Shown: positions 39,101 to 51,654, numbered from the stretch's first letter. The stretch is 64,000 nucleotides of DNA from Thysanoteuthis rhombus (GCA_963457665.1 OY735209.1:10433314-10497313); one strand, 5' to 3'. Notes: generated by a model not told the origin, from the sequence alone. Program-made: numbers and translations.

Positions 39101-39561
39101 CACTTCAAATCAGTCTTTCAAAAGTTATTTTCGCTCTTGGTTAATATACGAAATGTGCAACTAGCGAATCACAGGTATTTTTTTTGTTTATATTTGCAAC
39201 AGTACAGAAATGAATTTCAGCGCAACTACCTGGAAAGTGATGCTCCGTGATGAGCGTATCGGTCGACAAGAAGAATTTTTTTTTATATTTTTAAATATGC
39301 CAAAAAGTCAGTGAGGAAAATAGTAAAAAAAAAAAAAAATACAAATCAATTTATTTTCAAATATCCTTAAGAGTAAATACAGGCGCAGGACGTTGAGGAA
39401 CCGAATTACGAGAAATTCAAATTTGACATAATTCTTCTAAAACAAACAACTGCAATAAATTTTTTTTTCTCTCATTGGAAATATTTTGAAAGGAATTCTG
39501 TGCATTTGTGGGATAATATTTTCATGTGTTGAAAAACTTACTTTTGTTTTTTTAATGATAA

Positions 39562-40018
39562 ACAGTGATACCTCTTTTACCGTCTGTTCCACGAAATGTC
39601 TCGTTAAATGAAAATTTGTTGACTGAATAACTAAATCAATTCAGTAATTCGTACCAAATGAAAAATTCTGGGCGCCTAAAATCTTAAAAACAACCTTGTA
39701 AACAATGTATGATGTACTGATTACTTTCTATATGATATATCAATACAAATAAACATGTAAATAATGTAATGAATGGATAAATAATCTTATTATGATACAC
39801 CAAATGTTCGTTCGTCTGACTGTCTGAAAATAAGTGCCTGGATACTAGATATAAATCTAGATAATTTTGAATGAAATGTAGATGATTCTGGATAATTCCA
39901 TGAAATTCCGTGGGTTTTTTTTTCGCAAACTGAAAAAAAAATTGGTAAGAGATTCTGGGGACAATTGGGACCTCTTATTAAGTGAAATTTCGTGAAAAGT
40001 TCTACCAGGTACCACTGT
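39562..40018. mobile_element. Second DNA-transposon-like element with CAGTG ends
   Basis: The left end (cagtgatacctctttta) pairs imperfectly with the complement of the right end (ggtaccactg); both carry an acgaaat.t block further in. A clean TA duplication is not seen. It resembles Tigger-type CAGTGGTACC ends. Confidence 0.45.
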
Positions 40019-40128
40019 GTCTACATACTATTCCTATTATTGCAAATTAATTCCATTTAAGGTCATCAGATGGTAGGTAGAATAAAATCGCAGTTTTCGT
40101 GTGCGGTTTGATGGCAGTTTTCCTCATC

Positions 40129-40205
40129 GAAGGTGCAAGTGGCGTAGTGGTTAACGGAGCAGATGATGGAATCGGTGGGTCGTTTTTCAAGTCCTCTCGA
40201 CTCTA
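40129..40205 (+). mobile_element. tRNA-like SINE head
   Basis: gtggcgtagtggttaacgg then gatggaatcggtgggtcg and ttcaagtcctc. Related heads at 30846-30890, 55363-55430 and 63472-63545 share the ggaatcggtg.. core. Confidence 0.45.
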
Positions 40206-40423
40206 TTTGCCTTTGGAAAAAAAGCATGAATCGATTTCTTTTACGGACGAAATGGGGTCAGGGACAAACTGGGCTCTCTAGTGATAAGCAGTTGGTTAGT
40301 GCTTGATCTATGGAATAAGTAATGCTGTACTCACAGATTAATGCAAAACTGAAACCAAGAAGTAAACAAAAGCAACACCTGAACGATAACAACAATGAGA
40401 CCTCGTGCAGACACGCGGAGACC

Positions 40424-40429
40424 TTTATT
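40424..40429 (-). promoter_or_regulatory. Possible poly(A) signal of the surface-protein gene
   Basis: AATAAA on the minus strand, about 360 bp downstream of the TAG at 40786. This hexamer is frequent by chance in AT-rich DNA; only its position supports it. Confidence 0.3.
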
Positions 40430-40785
40430 TCTCCATAATATTCATAGATATGGGCGAACCACTCCAATCTGCAAAAGGGGGTAGACAACTCTTACCCACT
40501 CTCCCCCAATACGTCTGATATATAAAATCTACCCTTGCTGTTACCCAAAGTAAAGACAAGGAAATTACCCGGATGGAAAGACCCTCAAAATCGTATTGGG
40601 TTCAAAATCCTGCCATTCTGATCTAGCGTGTTCTTTTTTTGCAGGGGGATCAGGGGCTTTAACAAGAGAGTGTCTGCGAAACTATCAACTGGGGAGTTCG
40701 AAATGAGCCCCCTATTTGTCCATTCGATCACATTCACGCACACGTGTACACAAGAAGGGTTTAGATCTAAGCAGAATTACCTTCC

Positions 40786-40886
40786 CTAAAGATTCAGTCT
40801 CAAGTAGATGATAATGACGGCCAATATCAAGATGAGGCCCAGGCATAATAAAGTGGTAGCGACCGCCACCGGGGCTGTATCGGCGG
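40786..40886 (-). CDS. Surface-protein terminal exon: transmembrane helix and stop
   Basis: Acceptor acttcttttctttcag, then a frame joined through Ser that reads ADTAPVAVATTLLCLG followed by LILILAVIIIYLRLNL and TAG at 40786-40788. The roughly 23 hydrophobic residues form a convincing membrane span, followed by a five-residue tail (LRLNL) with one Arg, so the rest of the protein is predicted to be extracellular (type I). The exon lies 4.6 kb from the previous one; the phase fits directly. A TTTATT on the plus strand at 40424-40429 (AATAAA on the gene strand) is a possible poly(A) signal about 360 bp past the stop. Confidence 0.85.
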
Positions 40887-42715
40887 CTGAAAGAAAAGAA
40901 GTAACTTTACTATCTACTTCCTGTCACATGACCAATCGTAGTGGTTTCGAAACTTTGACAACTCAAGGACCCCTTCTATAGAGAAAATATTCTGGTGAAC
41001 CCATATTTTTAGTACTTAGTAAAATAATCAATCAACTACAATAATAAACAATTTTTGGCCTTTAAAATCATTTTTAATATAAGCAGAAAACATATATTTG
41101 AATATACGACACAAGTCCCTGTGAAATAATTCTGTTTTTCAATAGCTGTGCAATGGATGATGATGCTTCTCTGCCACAAGATTTTAAATTTTAGTTTCGA
41201 AACCACCGAGCTAATGTATTTCAAAGTCAATGGGCGTCTTTCTATGAGTTAATGCGTGTTGCTGCCATATTGATCTCTGGTGGGTCAGATTCACTAGTAA
41301 ATGTATACTTTTATTTTCATTACTTATTTTCTTCTTTTTTTTTTACACAGTTCGCTCAGCACTGGATGAATAAACTATAGTATGAGGTTTGCCTGTAAGA
41401 TTAATATCAACCCCTCGACTCTGTCGAATCAAATCTTTATCGGGCATATAAATTTCTCTGCTTTCACGACCGCCGGTCAAGTTGAAAAAATGAGATCTTT
41501 TATCACATTTTTCAATACTCAGCAGAATTGTTATCTGTAACAGACTGAATTGAAATAAACACCCCGATAGATTTCTCGTCGTACGAACTTCAAAGGCGCC
41601 AATCTTAATGTATCCCAATACGTAACCATTTTTGTTGTTTTCAAGGTTTGTTCGCCAAGGAACTGGGAAAGGTAAAACAATGAAATCAAAGCCATTATAG
41701 TTCATTACATTTTTTATGATTCTTTTCTTTTTGAGCTCATGGCAATCTTATTTGCATGAGAATTTCTGTCGAGATGAATTATAAGTAAACTCCCCTCAAA
41801 CTCGACCGGCGGTCGAATCACTTTTTTTTTTTTAAACCTTACATGTTGCTTATATCTACTAAGAATAGCCAAGTACGACACACAGCCAAATAGATAGAAA
41901 TACGGAGAGGACGAATTTGATTGTGCCAACCTTCCAAAAGTGGAAGGCCTGTAAGCCTTGAAAATCAGCATTTTAAATCCTGGTCTTTTATCTGGGCTCG
42001 AACGCCGACTATTGGCATCGGTTGGAAGTGCTCAACTTCTTCAGCTACTCGATATGCCATAATTTTGGGGGGTTATTCCAACTGAGCGTGTAACCCGAAG
42101 AAAATGCCCGACTCCCAGACCGGGAAGAAGAGGAAAAAGACGTGCTATAAATCAGAATAACAGATAAACAAGCCTGGCTGCCACAGACTAAGTCTCTGCT
42201 CCTACTTCTATTTCAAGTGAAGATGATAATCCCATCTTTTGTATTGCACATACGAAGAATACTTTTAGAATACATAGAAAAATGTTGTGGACATGTAAGA
42301 CTATTCAGTTCGGCTCAGTCAGCAAGAGAGCCGCCAACTGATTGATAAGGTATGTTTTCAAATAACGATAGAGAGATGTTAAATTTATGGGTCTGGTTTA
42401 ACGTGATGGGACGAGCGGGGGGGGGTTTACTCCCCTAAATTAGGATAGGATTGTTCTTGTACACGTTGATCTTGTTACGGTTGAGAAATATAGTTAATTC
42501 TAATCTCCAACTTGGACTGAAGTTTGACAATAAATTCTCCTTGGCTGTTTTTTACCATATATATATATATATATATACTTCATTTGTATTGATCTTGTGA
42601 AAATAAGTTGAAATCATTCAAGCGATAAATGTGACCGAAGGAGAATCGAAAGTCAGTATTGACAGAGAGGAACAGCTGTAACACGAATAATTAGATACAT
42701 ACATACGTAAGAATG

Positions 42716-43088
42716 GTTGATAGATAGATATATAGATAGATAGATAGATAGATAGATATGAATAGATTGAATTAGACAGACAGACAGACAGACAGAATAG
42801 CATTGCTTCCATGATTTCTGTTTCTCTATGTTCTTTGAAATATACATATATGTATGTGTGTGTGTGTGTTAAGTGATCCGACACAATGTAGATGAAAATG
42901 ACTATTGGAATATGAAGATATAGGTTATACATCTAAAAAAATTAATATTCTGTGGGCGTAGTTCGATACATTCTGACGGGGCGAGTAACCATTTTTTTTT
43001 TCAGAGATATATACACAAATATATATTACAGAGGGGAAGAGAAAGAGAAGCCACTAAGATAAATACAAAAGTCATAGATATGAACAGA

Positions 43089-43166
<78 letters not shown>

Positions 43167-43188
43167 TAGATAGATAGATAGATAGATA
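42716..43188. repeat. GATA/GACA and AT arrays
   Basis: (GATA)n 42716-42760, (GACA)n 42776-42795, (AT)n 43093-43165, (GATA)n 43163-43188. Confidence 0.85.
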
Positions 43189-43418
43189 TAGATCTATATA
43201 TAGATAGATAGATAGATCATGTATGTTTAGTAGATTTTACATGAGCACAAATGTACTGACTGGTAGGGTGCTAAGAGTTTTGTGTTTTACCAATCGTCTT
43301 AATGAAGAGAGCCTGTCTCTGTTGGAACACAATCTTGGCATTAACCCTGACTACAAGCACCTGAGCAAATACTAAGCCGGTCTATGGAGAAACTATACAA
43401 CTACACATGAACGTACTG

Positions 43419-43475
<57 letters not shown>

Positions 43476-43914
43476 GTGTATGGCTGTAAGATAATCGGAC
43501 GAAATTGTGGTAGTAATTCAACGATGTGGAAGTGAAAGATTTGAGAAAAAAGGTGTCTTACATAACGATAAAGATGAATTACATAAGTCAATGTTGGTTG
43601 TTCACTCACTAATGGGGCATCCCTCTTTACAATTATTGACTTGCTGCGTTTATGCCAGTTCAGCACAGTGAGTTAATGAATGAGTTCAGGGCGTTATTTC
43701 GACCGTCAGAGTCCCAGTGGCTCCAACGGTTAGCACAGACTTGTGCTACATTGGTGCTCCTAAGAAAAAACCCTAGATTCAGATTGCACCGGGTCTCATT
43801 TTTCATTTTCTGATTAACACCGTTATTTAGCTCACTATAGTAAATAATTCGGTTCTAGCAAAATTCAGTTCCTAAAACTTACCTTTCCTCATTCACACAC
43901 ACACTTCCTGTTGT

Positions 43915-44009
<95 letters not shown>
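43419..44009. repeat. (GT)n, (CA)n and (AT)n arrays
   Basis: GT 43419-43474; CA 43918-43948 passing directly into AT to 44009. Confidence 0.88.
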
Positions 44010-44013
<4 letters not shown>

Positions 44014-45488
44014 TTGCTACGAAAACAACAGCTGTGTGACCAATAAGGCCTTTAATATGATGACTTTGAGTTCAGGCAAGGTTGATACTGAGGTCGCTCA
44101 GTACCTTACAATACCACAGGAATTTGTTGGTCCTCTGTCACAGTTTTGGTATACTAGATGAAAATGTCGCCTCATCATACGCTTTCTCTTGTACTCACAA
44201 ATTTCTATGCAATGTTCATGAGCCCATAATGTAGAATTCGTACTTCTTAACACTTTCCATCTTATAACAAATCTGCATTGAAGCCATCTAAAGTAAGATT
44301 CGTCATTCCTGCTTTTGATAATATATTTCCCATATTTTTAAAGCTACAATCCTCAGTTCTTTTCTAATTTTGAAGCTTAAACACTTTATGAATCGTAAAG
44401 CAGAATGTTCAAGCTACAAAACCTGAAAAAACTGAGCATCATAGCTGTAAAAATGAGGAAAATATCAACTATTCATAAATCGCTTATGACACATTGTCAC
44501 TCATATTTTATTGGATTTGAGCCTCGTTTATAGAATCATCCAAATATGTGTAAATACAAATATAGAAGTCATGAAGGAATTGATTACGTAACGTAGAATT
44601 ATTATGTATATTTCAAAAATGTCTATTTTTTTCCTTGAAAGGTTGTACGAAACCCCTCCAAAAATATCACTTTTTTTCCTGTAAAGGTTGTAAGGAACCC
44701 TGGGGTTCTGCAGAACATATTTTGGATACTGCTAATCTAGAATATTAGACTTTGACACAGAATTAATCAGGGTTCCAAAATAATTTGATATCCATGTTCT
44801 CTTTTTAAAGGTTATAAAAAAAGATAAATTCTTTAAATGGGAACTGTCCGTAAGTCTTTCAGAAACATGAAATATCTATACATTATTTACTATCAGATAA
44901 CTTTTAGAATTGTACACCTACAGTAATAACCAGTGGAACCAACATGGTGACACAAAAGTTGATCACAAGGATTCATTTACTGTAATCATTTAAATTTGGA
45001 ACAAATGTAGTAGAATTGCTCGTGGAATATCAACTGTATTGGATGAAGGTGGATATAGTGGCCGTGCTGCTCAAAAGGGATTCGGGGGTTATACATGGAA
45101 ATGAAAGATGCCCTTCGTAAAGGATGACTCGTAACTCTTGATGATGACGAACTGAGGACTTGTGTTAGACGCTTGCATCAAGGTTTGACACAAGCAATGC
45201 AACTATATGCTTGTATCTCGGATTTGTGAATTAGATGAGAACTATTTTACCTAATTGTTCTAATAGTTTTCACAGTAGAGGCTAGCTCGGATGTTAATCC
45301 CAAACTATGATTATTAAGCCACAAATCACCCAGGTTTTTATGCATGCTTCAAGAAAGCGGTTTCAGGGGAAATTCGATTTAAGATATATATCTATCTGCA
45401 ATGAAACTTTTTCTCAAACTAGTTGGAGACCACAAACAGATTGAGAATTTTACTATTATGTAGATAAGAAGGAAAAATGCCTACTTAC
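44010..45488. other. Intron of surface-protein gene, nothing recognised
   Basis: No exon or named transposon; a diverged duplicate motif aaggttgta.gaaaccc occurs at about 44640 and 44685. Confidence 0.4.
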
Positions 45489-45554
45489 AAGACTGATTTG
45501 GTTGAATTTCCTCGTAGGTTTCGAGGTCGCTGCAATGCACTGGAGGAGGGGCCC
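45489..45554 (-). CDS. Surface-protein exon: acidic juxtamembrane linker
   Basis: 66-nt exon, acceptor tttgaaatttcaacag, donor GTCTT|gtaagtag, phase 1 both sides. It encodes G-APPPVHCSDLETYEEIQPN-QS, with one Cys. The position directly before the transmembrane exon suggests a short membrane-proximal linker. The exon is short, but it is phase-consistent and the donor is strong. Confidence 0.75.
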
Positions 45555-46331
45555 CTGTTGAAATTTCAAAGTAAAATAATGTGAAAATAATTTACAGATT
45601 GCAATACGTTCGTGAAAATGTAGTGAAAACAAACCACATCAAAATAGAGCAATAATTACATGCTTAGATCCAGTCCCGATTTCCGGAAAAAAAAGGAAAT
45701 CTCTTGCAATATATCTCATCAGCTGCTTCGAGAACTGTCACGTTTGTCGGTTATTTTATGGTTGACACGCTACGCCTGAACAACCTCTATCATTATCAAA
45801 TATCTAAGTCCATTATACTGCTTCATACATGCAGTAAGTACCTGCTTAGCTGACTTGAATTATATCTGTATCTTGGAATAGAGGAAAGGGATAGGGGTAA
45901 AGCTTCTTGAGTTATCAAGATCCCTGGATCTCTCGTAGAGAGAAGAACAATAGTAATTGTACTGAAGCAAAATAGATATTAGACAAGTTAATCTATACGT
46001 CGATGATAAAGGGAAAATGAAGGCTCAATCTCAAGTCAAACCACAAAATATAAATCTCTATTATGAATGATATATAACAAAAATAAGGGAGAAAGATTAT
46101 GTTAGATATTACTCGTCAATAGGTCAGTTGATGGAATACAGGATAAGCACCTGGTGTACCGAAATGTACATTCGTTTTTAGTGCATACAAGTGATAGATG
46201 AAACGTAATCAAAGGAAAACACAAGATTCATTTCGTGGACGTGAATAGTTACTTTTATTTTTCTCTCGAAAGGTGGCCGGGAAACACTGCGGTTAAAAAC
46301 GGAAAGAAAATGGGTGCAACTCACATTTAAC

Positions 46332-46338
46332 AGAGAGA

Positions 46339-46373
<35 letters not shown>
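46332..46373. repeat. (GA)n microsatellite
   Basis: GA repeats with one AACA interruption. Confidence 0.85.
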
Positions 46374-46376
<3 letters not shown>

Positions 46377-46799
46377 ACGTGGGTGTCACTCTGAGTTTTA
46401 TCTTTCTTTTTTATCAACCATCAAGCCCAATTTATTTCAGCTCACATCTGACAATAGCGAAAAGGAGCAGAAGACATCTCAATTAGCTCCACCTTGCCTG
46501 GCCTCAACCCTTAGCTGGAAAGGAGATTGTGAGCGAGCGGTCAACACATGTCTGCCTCTTCCGACTGCAATTTTAGACTCTCAACTAAAAATATTTTCAA
46601 AATCACCCCGACAAAATCTAGGCATTGATTGGATACTTAAGGACTATGTGCCTTCTTTCGATACGCAGCTTCACTTTATTCGGGCGAGGTATCCATACAT
46701 CATAAGCACTTGAAAATGTCAGAACATAAAATCCAAACTATGTTTTCGAGACGCCAACAATTATGAAGTCGCCAGATTTTCTCCGTCGGGTCATCATTC

Positions 46800-46950
46800 T
46801 GACCTTTCCGGCTGTCGACTGAGAGACCTCGAGATAGCTTCGTGTGGGACCATAATTTCCGCCAGCCAAATTATAATCAAATTATACGAAACCAAAAATC
46901 CCAACGGGTTCTAATCATCGATGTTGCACTCCCCCACGACATCCTGTTAC
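46800..46950 (+). pseudogene. Short LINE endonuclease-like fragment
   Basis: A plus-strand reading gives QRVLIIDVALPHD, resembling the IIDVAVPxD motif of RLE-type LINE endonucleases, with no intact flanks. Weak, motif only. Confidence 0.3.
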
Positions 46951-47535
46951 ACTGAGACTAGTTGGTTTGATAAGCATTTGATCGAAGTTCATTGATATTT
47001 TGTGAAGAAGTTCCTTTAATAAACCGAATGATCCATTATTGGCAGTTATCCTATGAAAGGATATTGATGCCATTGAGTTCATAGAAAGTATGTATGCAAT
47101 ATTCCAAAAGTAAACAGAGAAAGATATGGGCACAGAATATTGACCATATTAGTTTCTCGCCTCGAAAAGAAAATCTTACATGGTTTTTACAACAATGAAC
47201 ATTCATCCTGTAGATTGGGAAAGGCCTCTGGCTTCATATACAGGCAACCGTTTAAATCTCTGTTGGTGCGTCGTCACCGTAGCTCATAGAGCGGTGCTCC
47301 TGGGCGTATTTGATCCAGAACTATATTTCGAAAAGCCTGGGCAGCAACTGAGAAGAAATGGTTATCCCCTAGCGCTTTTTTCCGTTTTCATCTGGGTCTT
47401 TTCGAACCTCGGGTATTTCCGCCTATTTTCGTATCGAGACCAACTACTATGTGTTTGGTGGCATTAAAGGACAAAGAAATTTCTCGCGAGACATTCTGTC
47501 AGCTGTTCCCAAGTTAATAGATATGAATAGACTGG

Positions 47536-47580
<45 letters not shown>
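47536..47580. repeat. (GATA)n 30 bp from an exon donor
   Basis: GATA array ending about 30 bp from the donor of exon 47611-47748. Confidence 0.88.
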
Positions 47581-47610
47581 AGAAAACTGTTAAAAGATAC
47601 AATTAGTTAC

Positions 47611-47748
47611 CTTGGACACATGTCTTCCTATCTTTCGATGGACCGTATGAATACAAGCAGAAACAGATTGGGGGACCACACCCAACGTCCAAACATTGAG
47701 ATAAAGGTGGACACACGTCCTCAGCGGTGCATTTTTCCAGCAGGATAC
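47611..47748 (-). CDS. Surface-protein exon: seven-cysteine module B
   Basis: 138-nt exon, acceptor attttctcttcaaag, donor CCAAG|gtaacta, phase 1 on both sides. The frame reads ILLEKCTAEDVCPPLSQC and ends DRKTCVQ. Cysteine spacing C-X5-C-X5-C-X4-C-X4-C-X-C-X12-C is identical to module A (56410-56553) although the other residues have diverged, so the two are duplicated modules on either side of the stalk. A different minus-strand frame is open through the interval but breaks the splice phase. Confidence 0.85.
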
Positions 47749-47839
47749 CTTTGAAGAGAAAATTGTATAATTTATTGCATTGGAAAAACTTGTTTTAGTC
47801 AGCAATAAAGATCATCTTCCTTTGTTGTATTATGGAGAA

Positions 47840-48085
47840 ACTTTCTATAGTCTGAAAGTATGATAATCCAAACGTATCGAAAAACCACACTAGGTTGACA
47901 AGCTTTTGGTAGAGCAAGCTCGACTTTCAAGAACAAGAAAATTCCACTAGTCCTAAAAAGGAGAAACAGCCAATGCATTCTCCCGCCAGTCACATGTGGA
48001 AGAGAGACGTGGAATCTAACCGAAAGTTTGACCCTCAAACTGAAACCATGCAACGTGCACAAGAGAGAATCATGCTCAACCTCAC
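47840..48085 (+). mobile_element. RTE-type LINE fragment, arm 1 of an inverted pair
   Basis: Plus-oriented LINE blocks (gacaagcttttggtagagc; gaccctcaaactgaaacc). It ends where the opposite-strand fragment begins. Confidence 0.55.
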
Positions 48086-48430
48086 GGGAAGATTTGCCAG
48101 ACCTCTCCATCATGCACATCGCAGAGCCGATACTTTCTGACTGGTCTATTTCGTTATACTATCGTGTTTTTTGCCGGTTACGGTTTCGCACATGATCTCT
48201 GGAGATTCACGTTGTGAGTCGTGATGTCCAGTGGTTGCCTGACATTCTCACAACATGAACAGCCCACTGTCATTTGAGTTTTATGGATTCAATGACATCT
48301 TACGCCACCGGTTTTTCTCTAATATAATGTGCTGTCCTGTGATCTCTCCACGTTATGTTAAACATGATTCTCTCTCGTACACCTTGCATTGTTCTCAGTT
48401 TGAGGGTCGATCTTTTTGTAAGTTTCCATT
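48085..48430 (-). mobile_element. RTE-type LINE fragment, arm 2 of an inverted pair
   Basis: Minus-oriented blocks (gtgatgtccagtggttg, cacaacatgaacagccca, cagtttgagggtcgatc). The last is the complement of the block at about 48030-48075, so the two fragments can pair in a transcript of this intron. Confidence 0.55.
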
Positions 48431-48435
48431 CCATA

Positions 48436-48622
48436 AAAATGGAGCTGCTGCAGAAATCGAACCTTCCACCAGTAGGGTAGCCGCTTCTACGTAACGATGC
48501 CCTTACCATTGAGAGCAGTTATTTGAGCTTTTGCATTCCCTGTGTCTGTTTAGCTCAATGGTAAGAGCATCGCTACGTTGAAGCAGCTACCCTATCGCTG
48601 GCAGGTTTGGTTCCTGCAGCAG
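48436..48622. repeat. Inverted pair of tRNA-like SINE heads
   Basis: The right arm at about 48548-48622 has an A-box-like tagctcaatggtaagagc and B-box-like ggtttggttcctgc. The left arm (48436-48515) is its near-complete inverse. The 72-nt arms around a roughly 30-nt loop would make a long hairpin. Neither arm folds convincingly as a functional tRNA. Confidence 0.6.
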
Positions 48623-48797
48623 TCCCATTTTCTTTAATTGTTCATTTTATTTTTGTTGTCTAGCGTGAATGATACATTAACCGTGTAATGACGGAAAATC
48701 ATCTCAAATAAATTTCGAAACCATATAACGCGATTTATAATCATACCTATATATATAAAAAAGAATATGTGGATAAACTTGAAATATTTATACTCAC

Positions 48798-51014
48798 GGT
48801 TATAGAAAGTTTGTTCTTCAACGATTTCATCTATTTTCTCCCTATCTTCGTCAGCGTCGTTGTTGTAATTCACTGGTTCAATCCCGTCTCCCGAACTTCC
48901 AACAAAATGAGAGCCGTCATCTGAAATGGACAGCCCCAAATCTGGGCTTTCTTCCTGTAGCACTTCTTCCATCCCACCCTCATTTGATAAAGTAGCAGTG
49001 GCCTCTCCTGAAGGAGAACTCCCAGAAGTACCCCACGGAGCGGAAGTGGATGTGGCCAGTTCATCAAATGTGTTACCTAATTCATTCGCCGTACTACTTG
49101 GCACTAGAGTGTCACCCAAAAATTGTTCTCCGGTTATTTCATTTGAAGACATACCATCGAATTTTACAGTCGTTGTCGAAAGACCTCCATTCGCTGTGCT
49201 GAAATCAAGACTCTCGTTTAGTGAGCTGTCATTTGCTAAAGACTCCATGTCAAATCCCTCGGTTGAATTAAACGAACTTGAGCTACCATTTAACGTATCT
49301 TCTGCGGTTTGATTTTCGTTTTCCAGATCCGAATCATCTATTACATATTCGAAATCAGTAATATTTCCAGTGCTCTCGCTACCGTTAATAGCGTCCAAGG
49401 CGAAGCTTTCATTCAATGAGCTCTGGTTGAAATTTTCAAAGAATTGATCCAGACTTTCATTTGATGAGTTGCCAGAGAATTCGGGCAGATCATCTACCGT
49501 AAAGTCATCCGAAAAATTTCCACTGAGGCTACTATTTGAAATCTCTTCGTCATCGCTAATGTTCAAAGAAGCGATATCGAGACCCTCATCTAAACTGCTG
49601 GAGTTAAAGAAATCGTAATCGAGGCTATCATTAAGCGCCATCTCATCAAAACTACTATTCGAAAGGCTGCTATTAGAAATACTTGAATTGAGGCTACTGT
49701 CATCTAAAAAGTCCATATCAAAGCTGCTATTCGAATTGTCTGCATCAAAACTACCGTTAGTGGAAAGAATATCGCTGGTGTCATTCCACAAATCAGTGTC
49801 GTTGAAAAAATTTAGTTCGTCAGGTAAGAATTCTGCATCAACGCTCTCGTTAAAATCCATCGCATCGAAGTCGTTTGACAAAGAAAAATTAGATGTGCCG
49901 TTAAGGGCGCTCAGGTCAGGGTCACCGTCTAAAGCGAGGCTCGAGTTGTCTGAATTCAAACCCAGGCTGTCATCCAAGAGTTCAGAACTATCATTTGATT
50001 CGATACCCATCAAGATATCCGTGAGACTTAGGCTGTTATTAGCGTCTATCTCGCTCGCCTCAACTGTTTGGTTTCCATCAAATTCTTCCTCGGGTAAGAA
50101 TTCTGCATCGAAGCTTTCGTTGAAATCCGCCCCATCGAAGTCATTCTCCAAAAGAAAATTGAATGTGTCGTTGAGAGCAGTCAAGTCCAGATCATCGTCC
50201 AAAGCGAGGCTCGTATTGTCTGAATTCAGACTCATACTGACGTTCAAAAGTCCAGAACTTACGCTGTCATTTAACGTGAAAAGTCTGTCTGCGATTTCAT
50301 CGGCTCTGAGACTGTTGTTTCCGTCGCCGATCATCAAGTTCTCCAGGAGATTTATGCTATCATTAGCTTCTAACATGCTCATGGAGAGAGTGCCATTCAA
50401 CGAATCAGTATCAACGCTTTCGTTGGAAAAACTCAAGTCGTCAGGTAAAAATTCTGCATCAAAACTCTCGTTAAAATCTGCTGCATCGAAGTCATTAGTC
50501 AAAAGGAAATTAAATGTATCATTGAGGGCGACCAGTTCATTGTCTTCATTTAAATTGAGGCTCGCATCGCTTGAATTTAAACCCATGCTGACGTTTAAAA
50601 GTTCAGTACTTGAGCTCTCGTTCAACGAAAAAAGTCTGTCAGCGATCTCATCAGCTCTGAGACTGTCGTTTCCTTCGCTACCCATCAAAATACCCAAGAG
50701 ATTTACGCTACTATTAGTGTCTGGCTCGCTTGACTCAATCGCCAGGCTTTCATTGAAATCTCCCTCGAAAGGTTCCAGGGTTGAGCTGTAATTAGTGTCC
50801 GGTGCGTCCACTTCGATCGTCAGGCTTTCGTCGAAATCAACCTCAGAGGGTTCTAGGTTGTCTTCAGCAATACCATAGGTCGTTGATGGTAATTCTTCGA
50901 CCCATCTTGCAGTGACGCCAAGCTTGGATCCGGTACGTTTTAAGACGCTCAAATCAGCAATTTCTTCGGGCAACTCGACACATCGCAATTCATACTCGGC
51001 AGGACTGAGTTCTT
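48798..51014 (-). CDS. Surface-protein giant exon: acidic, N-glycosylation-saturated stalk
   Basis: 2217-nt exon with acceptor ggttttcttgttttacag and donor AACC|gtgagtat. It is one continuous open frame of 739 codons. The start has a single Cys (YELRCVELPEE); the rest is Cys-free. By hand count about 48 N-X-S/T sequons occur. Lys/Arg are almost absent between the first 50 and last 100 residues apart from two SLRADEIADRLF blocks. Three diverged long repeats of roughly 90-115 residues carry ALNDTFNFLL, DFNESFDAEFLP and ILMG/LMIG motifs; shorter FNSS/LNSS-type units follow. A heavily N-glycosylated, extended, negatively charged ectodomain is inferred. The long plus-strand frame opposite it (49688-50791) is an antisense shadow. 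Confidence 0.9.
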
Positions 51015-51654
51015 CTGTAAAACAAGAAAACCACCAGCAGATATTATTCATCATCAGTTATTCATGTACCCATGATATCACAGGTAAGGGTTGATCAAAC
51101 AAATATGCTGAACTTACATTCCCTCTAGTGATTATATGTAAGGTGACACAACAAATACTAAAAAGCTAATATGTTTTGACGAATCGGTGACATTGGCAAG
51201 GTTTTTTTTTACAAATAAATAAAAAAAATACGTAGCTTTGATTTTATCAAAAGTTCATTTGATCAAAACAAGGTTATAAAATGATTATTTCTTAAAATCG
51301 AAAGTTAATGTAAACAAAGTGTAATCAAACTTTTTTTTACAAAAATAAGTAAGTTTCGTGAATTGGACAATTTCACCGATTCGGCATTATATACATACAT
51401 TCATTAGAAGTCAATCTGCAAGTCTTTTCAAAATATAAGTAAGTATGTAATTTTGACATGTTTTTATTTTAAAAAAAAATAAATGCATAATTTTGATTTC
51501 ATCAAAAGGTTTTATATATATATATATACATACAAAATTTCATTGGAAATCGTTTCACTATAGCAAACTATTTTGGTTCTAACCTTTTTACGGTACCTGT
51601 GATATTACAGGTAGTATTTATCAAATAAATACGTCAAAGCGTTTGTTAACTCCA

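Noticed and set aside
41343-41971. 120- and 85-codon minus-strand frames between the last two surface-protein exons
   Set aside because: No family motif, interrupted, and not phase-compatible with the gene.
47180-47467. 95-codon plus-strand frame
   Set aside because: No recognisable motif, no splice or start context; could be chance or an old repeat.
48548-48622. tRNA gene
   Set aside because: A- and B-box-like sequences are present but no proper cloverleaf, and it is one arm of an inverted repeat.
49688-50791. 367-codon plus-strand open frame
   Set aside because: Antisense to the stalk exon; it is open only because of that exon's Asp/Asn/Ser codon bias, and the minus frame has splice sites and phase continuity.
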